Translations under genes and position numbers: made by a program | Notes under the pieces: generated by a model | The model's input: only the letters and a program-made list of their open reading frames with translations | Database searches by the model: none | Told to the model about the DNA's origin: nothing | NCBI GenBank assembly: GCA_020073005.1 | Contig: JAIQFX010000063.1 | Span: 1-39,685 of the forward strand | Reading direction: 5' to 3' | From: Terriglobia bacterium | Lineage (GTDB): Bacteria; Acidobacteriota; Vicinamibacteria; Vicinamibacterales; CAVVIG01 | DNA: 39,685 bases | In this document: piece by piece, positions 16,300 through 23,860 of the stretch | Position numbering within the stretch: the first letter of the stretch is position 1 | How the letters are laid out: each line of letters begins with the position of its first letter

Positions 16300-17148
16300 A
16301 TGAGCCTTCGCCGACGCACCGTCGTGACGACCGCCGCGCTCGTCGTCTGCCTGACGGCGGCGCTCGTCGCGCAGCGCCGCGGGTTCGGCGGCGGCTTTCG
16401 CGGATTCGGCGGCGGGCCCCGCGGTCCGTTTCACCAGTACCCGAACATCCCCTACGACGGCCGGTTCACGTTCGTCCGCGTGAAGTACCAGCACGCGCCC
16501 GGCGGCAACTGGTACAGCGGCTGGCCGGCGTGGAGCCACGGCTACCCGCTCGCCGAGTCCAACCTCATGAAGATCATGAACGAAGTGAGCTTCCTGAGCC
16601 CGCACACCGACGAGATCAACACGCTCGACATCGACGACCCCGGGATCACGAAGTACCCCATCGCGTACATCATCGAAGTCGACTGGTGGATGATGACCGA
16701 TCACGAGGCGGCGGCGCTGCGCGACTACATGCAGAAGGGCGGCTTCGTCATCATCGACGACTTCAAGCCGCAGCGCTTCCGCGGCGGGTTCGGCGCCGGA
16801 CCTGGCGGCTACGGCTACGGCACCGGCTGGGAAGTGTTCGAGGCCAACATGAAGCGCGTGATGCCGACGGCGAAGTTCGTCGACCTCGACCTCGACCATC
16901 CAATCTTCCACTCGTTCTTCGAGATCAAGTCGCTGGAGATTCCGCAGGCCTACGTCGCCGGCGAAGCGATCTTCCGCGGCCTCTACGAGGACAACGATCC
17001 GAAAAAACGCCTGCAGATGATCGTCAACTACAACACGGACGTGTCGCAGTTCTGGGAGTGGTCAGGGCTCGGACTGCGCCCGATCGACGACACGAACGAA
17101 GCCTACAAGTTGGGTGTGAACTACCTGATGTATGGCATGACTCACTGA
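16300..17148 (+). CDS. DUF4159 domain protein, exported
   Basis: This 282-residue protein has an N-terminal signal (about residues 1-24) and then a Gly/Phe/Arg-rich stretch (26-44: RRGFGGGFRGFGGGPRG). The DUF4159 core follows: FTFVRVKYQ, NLMKIMNEVSFL, IEVDWWMMTDHEAAALRDYM and KGGFVIIDDF, a GATase-like fold related to ThuA-type proteins. A second Gly-rich loop (about 161-175) interrupts the core. DLDHPIFHSFFEIKSLEIPQ and LQMIVNYNTDVSQFWEWS are typical C-terminal motifs. DUF4159 proteins usually sit with MoxR/DUF58/BatA-type genes, but none is present here, so its partner is unknown. I chose the ATG at 16300 because the upstream in-frame codons overlap the divergent zinc-ribbon gene. Confidence 0.88.
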   Translation: MSLRRRTVVTTAALVVCLTAALVAQRRGFGGGFRGFGGGPRGPFHQYPNIPYDGRFTFVRVKYQHAPGGNWYSGWPAWSHGYPLAESNLMKIMNEVSFLSPHTDEINTLDIDDPGITKYPIAYIIEVDWWMMTDHEAAALRDYMQKGGFVIIDDFKPQRFRGGFGAGPGGYGYGTGWEVFEANMKRVMPTAKFVDLDLDHPIFHSFFEIKSLEIPQAYVAGEAIFRGLYEDNDPKKRLQMIVNYNTDVSQFWEWSGLGLRPIDDTNEAYKLGVNYLMYGMTH

Positions 17149-17152
17149 GGGC

Positions 17153-17233
17153 GAATTGGGGAATTGAGTAGTTGGGTAATTGAGTAATCGTCTTCGATTA
17201 CCCAACTACCCAATCACCCAACTACCCAATTGA
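17153..17233. terminator. Hairpin of AATTGGGT/AATTGAGT units (copy A1) at a convergent junction
   Basis: The left arm is 17153-17190 and the right arm 17195-17233. The apex is perfect: GTAATCG, loop TCTT, CGATTAC. The arms repeat an 8-nt unit (GAATTGGG, GAATTGAG, TAGTTGGG, TAATTGAG). It fills the 89-bp gap between the DUF4159 stop and the quinoprotein stop, so it could end transcription from both sides. No U-run is present. Confidence 0.7.
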
Positions 17234-17237
17234 CCGC

Positions 17238-19457
17238 TTAGGGCAGAGCGTACGCGATGTATTCCCCCGTGTAGTTCCCGCCGCTGACCGCGACGACGAT
17301 GTACTGCTTGCCGTTGACCGAGTAGGTCATTGGCGATCCGCTCTGCGCGGCCGGCATGTACACCGCGCCGACTTCCTTGCCGGTCTGCTTGTCGTACGCG
17401 CGCAGCATTGCTCCCCGGGCGCCGCCCGGCCGTCCCGGCACAGTCGTCACCTGCGGATCGCCGACGACTACGAGCGTCTTCGTCACCATCAGACCCACAC
17501 TGCCGCTCTGTCCGGTCTTCTCCGGATAGGTGATGCCGAGGCGCTCGAGCGCCGCGCGGACGTTGTCCGGCGTGTCGCCGTGCGGGACTCTGAACTTGAT
17601 CGTCCCGGTGTTGAGGTCGATCGCGGTCAGCACGCCGTACGGCGGCTTCGCGATCGGCAAGCCCTCGAGGCCCTGCGTCAACCCGCCGCGTCCACCGCCG
17701 CCGCCGAATCCGGCGGGCGGCGCTGCTGGCGGCTCGCCACCCGGAGCCCCCGCCGCCGCGGCGCCGCCTGGTGCTCCTGCCGCTCCGGCGGGCAAGCCGC
17801 GTCCGGCGCCGCGACCGCCGGGACCGCCGCGACCGGCGCCGCGTCCGCGCTCACCCGACGGTGGCGGCTCGGCTTCCCAAATTGGAATGCGGTTCTTCGC
17901 CTGCGCCTCCGGGTTCACGATGCTCAGGTACGCCTCGCTGATATTCGTCGTCGTGACCGACGAGTTGTTCGCCTGGCCGTAGAACGTCGCCGTCTCCGGA
18001 TCGAACGACGCGCCAGGCCAGTTGATCCCGCCGACCGTGTTGCCGACGTTGATCGCGCCCTGCCATTTGCCGTTCTGCATCGTGCCCGGGATGAACGGCG
18101 TCGGCTCCCAGCGGTACTTCTTCAGGTTCTCGAGCGCCTGCGCGTGCAGCGCGGGCGTGAAGTCGATCACGTCGCTCTCGGCGAGGAACGCGCGCGAATA
18201 TGACGGCGGCTTGCTCGGAATCGGCTGCGTCGGCGACGTCTTTTCGCCGGGCACGTCGGTCTGCGGGACCGGCGTCTCCGGCATCGGCCAGATCGGCTGA
18301 CCGGTGATGCGATCGAACACGTACAGATAGGCCTGCTTGGTCGGCTGCGCGACGAGCTTGCGCGGACGGCCGTCGATCACGGCGTCGATCAGCAGCGGCG
18401 CCGACGAGATGTCGTGATCCCAGATCGGATGATGGACGAGCTGGAAGTGCCACTTGCGCACGCCGGTCTTGAGATCGACCGCGACGAGCGTCTCGCCGAA
18501 CAGGTTATTGCCCGGCCGGTTGCCGCCGTAGGTGTCGATGGTCGGCGACTCGACCGGGAGGTACACGAGACCCGCCTCCGGATCGACGGTGATCTGCGTC
18601 CACACGCCGTTGTTGCCGGTCCACGACCAGGATTCCTTTTCCCACGTGTCGTTGCCGAACTCGCCGGGCGTCGGAATCGTGTTGAAGCGCCAGATCTGTT
18701 TGCCGGTGCGCGCGTCGAACGCGCGGACGAGACCCTTGGCGTTCGTGCTGTAGCGGTAGCCGAGGCCTTCCGCCATCGACGAGCCGACGATGATCACGTC
18801 GCCGACCACGGCCGGCGTGGAGTGCAATCCGATCTCGCCGCGATCGAAATCGATCTGCTGGCCCTTGCCGATGATGACGCCTTCCTTCAGGTCGAGGATG
18901 CCGTCCTTGCCGAACGTCTTGACCGGCTGTCCGGTCTTCGCGTTCAGCTCGACGAGGCGATAGCCAATCGTGACGGCGACCACGCGGTCGTCGCCCTTGC
19001 CGTCGGTCCAGTAGGAGAGGCCGCGACCCGAGAGCTGGCGCGGCGCGACGGCGGCGCGCAGGCCCTCGTCCATGTTCCAGACCCACTTCAGCTCGCCGGT
19101 CCGGCCGTCGAGCGCGACGATCGATCGCCGCGAGCCGCCGGTCGTGTAGAGCATCCCGCCGATCATGATCGGCGTGCCTTCGAGCTTGTTCTCCGGGCGC
19201 GGCCCGAGGTTGTCGGTCTTGAACCGCCAGGCGACCTCGAGCGTGTTGAAGTTGCTCGCGTCGATCTGGTCGAGCGGCGAGTACTTGCTGCCGCGCAAAT
19301 CGGCGGTGTACATCGGCCACTCGCCGTTCTTCGTGCTCGGCATGCCGGACGCCGTCTGACCGGAGAGGATCGCCAGACGCGGCGCGAGGCGGGGCAGCGA
19401 GACAAACGTCCCGACGATCAGAATCACCAGACTGGGGAGGAACAGGGCGCGTTTCAT
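17238..19457 (-). CDS. PQQ-type quinoprotein dehydrogenase, soluble periplasmic
   Basis: This 739-residue protein begins at the ATG at 19457, with GGAG nine bases upstream. An N-terminal hydrophobic signal is followed by NGEWPMYTADLRGSKYSPLD, the usual opening of the eight-bladed quinoprotein propeller. Blade motifs such as GRTGELKWVWNM, DARTGKQIWRFN and DLKTGVRKWHFQLVHHPIWD support the glucose/membrane quinoprotein glucose dehydrogenase-like branch. IDLNTGTIKFRVPHGD and GNYTGEYIAYALP close it. There are no membrane helices like those of Gcd. A Gly/Ala/Pro-rich linker (about 530-595) interrupts the propeller and is not part of the family core. It follows the amidase gene by 65 bases on the same strand. 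PQQ dependence is inferred from family; no pqq genes lie in the window. Confidence 0.9.
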   Translation of the reverse strand: MKRALFLPSLVILIVGTFVSLPRLAPRLAILSGQTASGMPSTKNGEWPMYTADLRGSKYSPLDQIDASNFNTLEVAWRFKTDNLGPRPENKLEGTPIMIGGMLYTTGGSRRSIVALDGRTGELKWVWNMDEGLRAAVAPRQLSGRGLSYWTDGKGDDRVVAVTIGYRLVELNAKTGQPVKTFGKDGILDLKEGVIIGKGQQIDFDRGEIGLHSTPAVVGDVIIVGSSMAEGLGYRYSTNAKGLVRAFDARTGKQIWRFNTIPTPGEFGNDTWEKESWSWTGNNGVWTQITVDPEAGLVYLPVESPTIDTYGGNRPGNNLFGETLVAVDLKTGVRKWHFQLVHHPIWDHDISSAPLLIDAVIDGRPRKLVAQPTKQAYLYVFDRITGQPIWPMPETPVPQTDVPGEKTSPTQPIPSKPPSYSRAFLAESDVIDFTPALHAQALENLKKYRWEPTPFIPGTMQNGKWQGAINVGNTVGGINWPGASFDPETATFYGQANNSSVTTTNISEAYLSIVNPEAQAKNRIPIWEAEPPPSGERGRGAGRGGPGGRGAGRGLPAGAAGAPGGAAAAGAPGGEPPAAPPAGFGGGGGRGGLTQGLEGLPIAKPPYGVLTAIDLNTGTIKFRVPHGDTPDNVRAALERLGITYPEKTGQSGSVGLMVTKTLVVVGDPQVTTVPGRPGGARGAMLRAYDKQTGKEVGAVYMPAAQSGSPMTYSVNGKQYIVVAVSGGNYTGEYIAYALP

Positions 19458-19522
19458 GATGTTCTCCTGCGCTCGAGAAACGAAGGCGACGGCGTGAAGT
19501 CCGCGGCGATTATAGCGATCTT

Positions 19523-21319
19523 TCAGAGCGGCGGCGCGACGCGTTTCCTCGTCGCCTGCTCGAACGCGTAGGCAATCTCGATGAGCTTCGGCTCGCTGCA
19601 CTGCGCGCCGGTGAAGCCGACGCCGAACGGCGCGGGCTTCGCGTTGAAGCCCGCCGGCAGCGGCGGCCGCGGCGCGTTCGGGATCAGGCCGAACGGGACG
19701 ACGATGATCGGGTAGCCGGCGCGCGCGGCGAGCCCCGCGCCGCCGCCGCCCGGTGTGAGGATGGCGTCTAATCTTGAACCGCTCGATTGACTCGCGGGTC
19801 CCTTGAGCACACCGTCGATGCCGTCCGCCCGGCTCATCAGGCTGTCCTTCTTCATATCGGCGTCGTTGCGCGCGCGGTCGCGCTCGAGATCCATTTCGTC
19901 CGAGATATCCAGGCGCGACTGCCCGAACTTGATTGCGCCGGCCTTGACGTGCGCGAGGTTCCACTCGCGCAGTTCGGTCAGCGTCTTGACCGGCGCGGAC
20001 GGCCCGAGTGTCTTCAGCCACACATTGAAATCGCGCTTCATCCCGTACTTGAAGTTGACCGAGCAGTGGTCGTCCTTGCCCTTCGCCTGATCGGCACCCG
20101 CGCAGAAATCCCACGCGGCGAAGTTGTCCTTCGGATCTTTCGCCGCGAGGCTCGGGACGTCGGCCGGATCGACGACGATCGCGCCCTGCTGCTTCAGGAC
20201 GGCAATCGCGTCGGCCATCACGTTGGCTTGCTCGGCGTTGAGACCACCGCGTCCCGCAGTGATGCCGGTCGTCGGGTTGATGCCGTCGGGAGTGCCGGGC
20301 CGATCGCCTGTCAGCGTGATGCGGTCGTAGTAGTACGCGCGCGGGATGCCGATGCGGGCACCTTTCAATCCACCCGCGTTTAAGAATTTGGTGTAGTCGC
20401 GTCCCGGCGGCGGCACGCACGTCGCCGTGGCCGGATCGTGCGGATCGGGCGCCGGACTCTCGAGCGCGCCGAGCAGAATCGCCGCGTCCGTCACGGTGCG
20501 CGTCATCGGTCCGGCGGTGTCGTGATCCGCCGTGATCGGAATCATGCCGTAGCGGCTGATGCGGCCGATCGTCGGACGGATGCCGACGAGCATGTTCGCG
20601 TTCGACGGGCTGATCACCGAGCCGCCGGTATCGGTGCCGACGTTGGCCGCCCACAGATTCGCCGCCGTGCCGATGCCTGAACTCGATCCGCCGGTCTGCA
20701 GCACGGGGCGGCCGTCGAACGTCGCCTCGCGCGGATCGCGACGCGGATCGTACGGGTTGAAGCCGAAGCCGCCGACGGCGTTGTAGTTCCCCGGCATCGG
20801 GTCCGGGTCGCCGGCGACCCAGTTGGCGAGCTCGGTGAGTCCGGTCTTGGCGATGATGATCGCGCCGGCGTCGCGCAGATTCTTCGTCAGCGTGGCTTCG
20901 TACGGCGGCGTGTAGCCCGCGAACGCGAGCGCGCCGCCCGTCGTCGGCAGGTTGGTCGTGTGAATGTTGTCCTTGAGCGCGATCGGAATGCCGTGCAGCG
21001 GCCCGCGCAGCTTACCCTGCGCGCGTTCACGATCCAGCTGCGCCGCGTCCTCGAGCGCGCGCGGGTTGACGATGAGCGCGGCGTGCACGCGGTTCTCGTA
21101 GAGACCGATGCGCGTGAGGTAGCGCGTGACCAGCTCGCGCGACGTCAGGCGTCCGGCCGCCATCGCGTCCCGCATCTGCGGAATCGTGGCCTCGATCACC
21201 TCGAACGCCGGCGGGCGGGCCGCGGCCGCGCGGCGCCTCGCGGCCGGCCGGTGTTGCCCGCTCAGCGAGAGCGTGGCGACCAGGACGCCCGCAACCATCA
21301 GAATCACTGTCGTTTTCAT
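19523..21319 (-). CDS. Amidase signature (AS) family hydrolase, exported
   Basis: This protein has about 598 residues from the ATG at 21319, which has GAGGAA upstream; a start five codons earlier is in frame. A signal peptide covers about residues 1-22. The AS-family catalytic set is present. The lysine lies in PIALKDN. The serine-rich signature reads QTGGSSSGIGTAANLWAANV and continues GTDTGGSVISPSN, giving the cis-Ser and the nucleophile. PTIGRISRYGMIPITADHDT then matches the amidase substrate-channel region. Members hydrolyse amides, from peptide amides to indoleacetamide. Export and the long N-terminus recall the periplasmic peptide amidase group. It is the first gene of an amidase-quinoprotein pair and is divergent from the copper/heme gene at 21523. 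Confidence 0.92.
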   Translation of the reverse strand: MKTTVILMVAGVLVATLSLSGQHRPAARRRAAAARPPAFEVIEATIPQMRDAMAAGRLTSRELVTRYLTRIGLYENRVHAALIVNPRALEDAAQLDRERAQGKLRGPLHGIPIALKDNIHTTNLPTTGGALAFAGYTPPYEATLTKNLRDAGAIIIAKTGLTELANWVAGDPDPMPGNYNAVGGFGFNPYDPRRDPREATFDGRPVLQTGGSSSGIGTAANLWAANVGTDTGGSVISPSNANMLVGIRPTIGRISRYGMIPITADHDTAGPMTRTVTDAAILLGALESPAPDPHDPATATCVPPPGRDYTKFLNAGGLKGARIGIPRAYYYDRITLTGDRPGTPDGINPTTGITAGRGGLNAEQANVMADAIAVLKQQGAIVVDPADVPSLAAKDPKDNFAAWDFCAGADQAKGKDDHCSVNFKYGMKRDFNVWLKTLGPSAPVKTLTELREWNLAHVKAGAIKFGQSRLDISDEMDLERDRARNDADMKKDSLMSRADGIDGVLKGPASQSSGSRLDAILTPGGGGAGLAARAGYPIIVVPFGLIPNAPRPPLPAGFNAKPAPFGVGFTGAQCSEPKLIEIAYAFEQATRKRVAPPL

Positions 21320-21468
21320 GGATTCCTCACTCACGCCCGAATCGCCCGGATTCTACACACAGCGTCGGGTTTGGCGGTTGTCGTCGGCGCGCGCGGCGCT
21401 CTGGTGCCGGTGACGTCCGGAGACGATAAAGACGACAAAGATATGGTCGATCCGCTTCCGCATTCAGG

Positions 21469-21474
21469 TAAAAT
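21469..21474 (+). promoter_or_regulatory. Candidate -10 box (TAAAAT) for the cytochrome/copper monooxygenase gene
   Basis: TAAAAT stands out in an otherwise GC-rich 203-bp divergent gap (21320-21522) and lies 49 bases before the GTG start. No convincing -35 box is present at the usual distance. The rest of the gap shows nothing else I can interpret. Confidence 0.35.
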
Positions 21475-21522
21475 GTGCCGAAATTGGGACGGAGCTCTGT
21501 GAAACAAACGCAGGAGGGGCTC

Positions 21523-22902
21523 GTGATTGAACGTATGTTCAAAACAATGTTCGTAGCGGTCGCCGTCATGGCGATTGCGGTGCCGTCCTTTGCCGCCGAC
21601 ACGGCCAAGCCCGTCACCTTCTCCAAGGACGTCGCGCCGATCTTCCAGGCGAAGTGCCAGGAGTGCCACCAGCCGAATTCGATCGCGCCGATGTCGCTGA
21701 TCACGTTCCAGGACGCGCGGCCGTGGGCCCGCTCGATCAAGGAGCGCGTCTCCACACGCCAGATGCCGCCGTGGCACATCGACCGCAGCGTCGGCGTGCA
21801 GCACTTCAAGAACGACATGTCGCTCAGCGACGACCAGGTGGACACGATTGTCCGCTGGGTCGACGCCGGCGCGCCGCAGGGCGATCCGAAGGATCTGCCG
21901 CCGGCGAAGCCGCTCGTGACCGACAACGAGTGGAAGGGCAAGCGCGACGGGTTCGGCGCGCCGGACCTCGTCGTCAAGTCGTCCGAGTACACGATGCCGG
22001 CCGAGCACCAGGACGTCTGGTACCGCCCGATGAGCGACATCCCGCTCACCGAACCGCGCTGGGTGAAGATGGTCGAGATTCGTCCGACCAACCTCAAGGC
22101 GCGCAAGATCATTCATCACTCGATCGCGTATCTCGTGCTGAACAACGATCCCGAGGCCGTCAACACCGGCACGGCGAACGGACCGGATCGCTTCGGCGGC
22201 GCGGACGACCTCGTCAATCGTCGTCCGCAGCTGATGGAATGGGCGATCGGCAAGGGCTACGATCTGTTCCGTCCGGGCACCGGCAAACTGCTCGTGCCGG
22301 GCGAGAAGATCGCGTGGGACCAGCACATTCACGCCGTGGGCGAGGAAGTCACGGGCGGCTCTGAAATCGGCATCTGGCTCTACAAGAAGGGCGAGGAGCC
22401 GAAGAAGCGCAGCTACCTGATCGGCTTCACCGGCATCGACCGCACGAAGATGCTCGACATCCCGCCGAACTCGATGGCGATGACCGAAGGCTTCACGGTC
22501 CTGAAGGAGAACACGCTCATCGAGAACTTCCAGCCGCATTTCCATCTCCGCGGCAAGGCGATGCAGGTCGAGGCGATTCTGCCCGACGGCGGCCGCCAAA
22601 TCCTGAGCTACGTGGGCAACTTCAACTTCAACTGGATGACGAACTACATCTACGACGACGACTACGCGCCGCTGCTCCCGAAGGGCACGGTCATCCACGT
22701 GTCGGCGTGGTACGACAACACCAAGGCCAACAAGAACAATCCGGATCCGGACCAGTGGGTGGGCTACGGCGACCGCACGGTCGACGAGATGGCGCACGCC
22801 TGGATGAACGTCACCTACTTCACCGACGCCGAGTACAAGGCACTGCAGGCCGAGCGCAAGGCGAAGCTGGCGAAGCAGACCGACGACGAGAAACAGCAGT
22901 GA
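21523..22902 (+). CDS. Cytochrome c fused to a PHM-like copper type II monooxygenase domain
   Basis: This 459-residue protein starts at the GTG at 21523, five bases after GGAGG; an ATG at 21535 is the alternative. The signal peptide ends near residue 25. The N-terminal heme-c site is CQECH (45-49), followed by MPPWH, a likely axial-ligand region. The C-terminal part resembles the two-domain copper fold of peptidylglycine alpha-hydroxylating monooxygenase (PHM) and dopamine beta-monooxygenase. It has HH at 198-199 (CuH pair), HIH at 268-270, HFHLRGK at 339-345 (matching the HxHxxGK of CuM) and a TVDEMAH motif placing M423 as the CuM methionine. Such a protein could hydroxylate a substrate in the periplasm with electrons entering through the heme rather than ascorbate; that is inference. 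The next gene overlaps its stop. Confidence 0.85.
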   Translation: MIERMFKTMFVAVAVMAIAVPSFAADTAKPVTFSKDVAPIFQAKCQECHQPNSIAPMSLITFQDARPWARSIKERVSTRQMPPWHIDRSVGVQHFKNDMSLSDDQVDTIVRWVDAGAPQGDPKDLPPAKPLVTDNEWKGKRDGFGAPDLVVKSSEYTMPAEHQDVWYRPMSDIPLTEPRWVKMVEIRPTNLKARKIIHHSIAYLVLNNDPEAVNTGTANGPDRFGGADDLVNRRPQLMEWAIGKGYDLFRPGTGKLLVPGEKIAWDQHIHAVGEEVTGGSEIGIWLYKKGEEPKKRSYLIGFTGIDRTKMLDIPPNSMAMTEGFTVLKENTLIENFQPHFHLRGKAMQVEAILPDGGRQILSYVGNFNFNWMTNYIYDDDYAPLLPKGTVIHVSAWYDNTKANKNNPDPDQWVGYGDRTVDEMAHAWMNVTYFTDAEYKALQAERKAKLAKQTDDEKQQ

Positions 22903-23756
22903 AAAGACTCGTGATGTTGTGTGCCGCCGGCGCTCTCGCCGGCGGCGTTTTTTTGTCCGCTCAGATGATTCCTGAGCCGCGGCGAGGATTCGGCGCCAGC
23001 GTGACCGGCGCCTACGAGGGCTGGTACTACAACGAGGACGGCAGCCGCAGCTTCCTCGTCGGGTACTACAACCGCAATTCCCAGCAGGAACTCGACATCC
23101 CCATCGGACCGAACAACCGCATCGAGCCCGGCGGTCCCGACATGGGGCAGCCGACGCACTTCCTGCCCGGCCGGCAGTGGGGCATGTTCATGGTGCCCGC
23201 GCCGAAAGACTTCAAGCCGACCGACAGCTACACGTGGACGATCGTCGCCAACGGTCAGACGACGTCCATTCCGCTCCGGCTGCATGCCGACTACGTCATG
23301 AGCCCGTTCTCGGAGATTGCCGTCGGCAACACGCCGCCGGTGCTGCGCTTCGAGCAGGGCGGCAAGGGCGTGCAGGGGCCGCTGGCCACGCCGGCGACCG
23401 CGGTGTCGCGCACGGCGTCGGTCTCCGCGCCGCTCACGCTGCCGCTCTGGCTGAACGACGACATGAAGTTCACGAGCGGCACGAGCGCGCCGCCGTCAGG
23501 GCAGCGCGCGCCGGTGACTGTGCGTTTGTCGAAGTACCGGGGACCGGGCGCCGTGACGTTCGACAAGGCGCGGCCGGAAGTGGAGAAGCTGCCGACCGGA
23601 CCGTCGCCCTTCAACGGGCGCGCGTCCGTCACCGTGAAGTTCAGCGAGGCGGGCGACTACGTGATCCACGTCACCGCGAACGACTACTCCGGTGACGGCG
23701 GCGGCGGGTTCGGTTGCTGCTGGACGACGGCGATGGTGAAAGTGGCGGTGAAGTAA
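22899..23756 (+). CDS. Unknown exported protein coupled to the cytochrome/copper monooxygenase
   Basis: This 285-residue protein starts with GTG overlapping the upstream stop (GTGA); an ATG at 22914 is possible. A Sec signal covers about residues 1-20 and ends SAQ. The mature part begins with FGASVTGAYEGWYYNEDGSR, then SFLVGYYNRNSQQELDIPIG and PTHFLPGRQWGMFMV, and looks rich in beta strands. The last third (VTVRLSKYRGPGAVTF onward to VTVKFSEAGDYVIHVTANDY) resembles an immunoglobulin-like sandwich. An adjacent cysteine pair occurs in GFGCCWTTAM near the end. I do not recognise a named domain. Coupled translation suggests it is a partner or accessory of the monooxygenase. The same module appears next to similar cytochrome genes in relatives as far as I recall, which I cannot verify here. 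Confidence 0.8.
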   Translation: MKRLVMLCAAGALAGGVFLSAQMIPEPRRGFGASVTGAYEGWYYNEDGSRSFLVGYYNRNSQQELDIPIGPNNRIEPGGPDMGQPTHFLPGRQWGMFMVPAPKDFKPTDSYTWTIVANGQTTSIPLRLHADYVMSPFSEIAVGNTPPVLRFEQGGKGVQGPLATPATAVSRTASVSAPLTLPLWLNDDMKFTSGTSAPPSGQRAPVTVRLSKYRGPGAVTFDKARPEVEKLPTGPSPFNGRASVTVKFSEAGDYVIHVTANDYSGDGGGGFGCCWTTAMVKVAVK

Positions 23757-23759
23757 CGC

Positions 23760-23854
23760 GAATTGGGTAGTTGAGTAATTTGGGAATCGGGTAATCGACT
23801 GTGGAATTGAACAATCGATTACCCAGTTACCCAATCACCCAACTACCCAATTGA
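23760..23854. terminator. Hairpin of AATTGGGT-type units (copy A2) at a convergent junction
   Basis: The left arm is 23760-23798 and the right arm 23815-23854. The ten bases next to the loop pair perfectly: GGGTAATCGA (23789-23798) with TCGATTACCC (23815-23824). The unit and layout are the same as at 17153, with a larger loop. It fills the 104-bp gap between the stop codons of the unknown exported protein and the TonB receptor. Confidence 0.72.
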
Positions 23855-23860
23855 CCCCGT

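Noticed and set aside
19458-20654. An N-terminal extension of the quinoprotein frame over the amidase gene
   Set aside because: It is Arg-rich shadow of the amidase coding region. A signal peptide and ribosome site place the real start at 19457.
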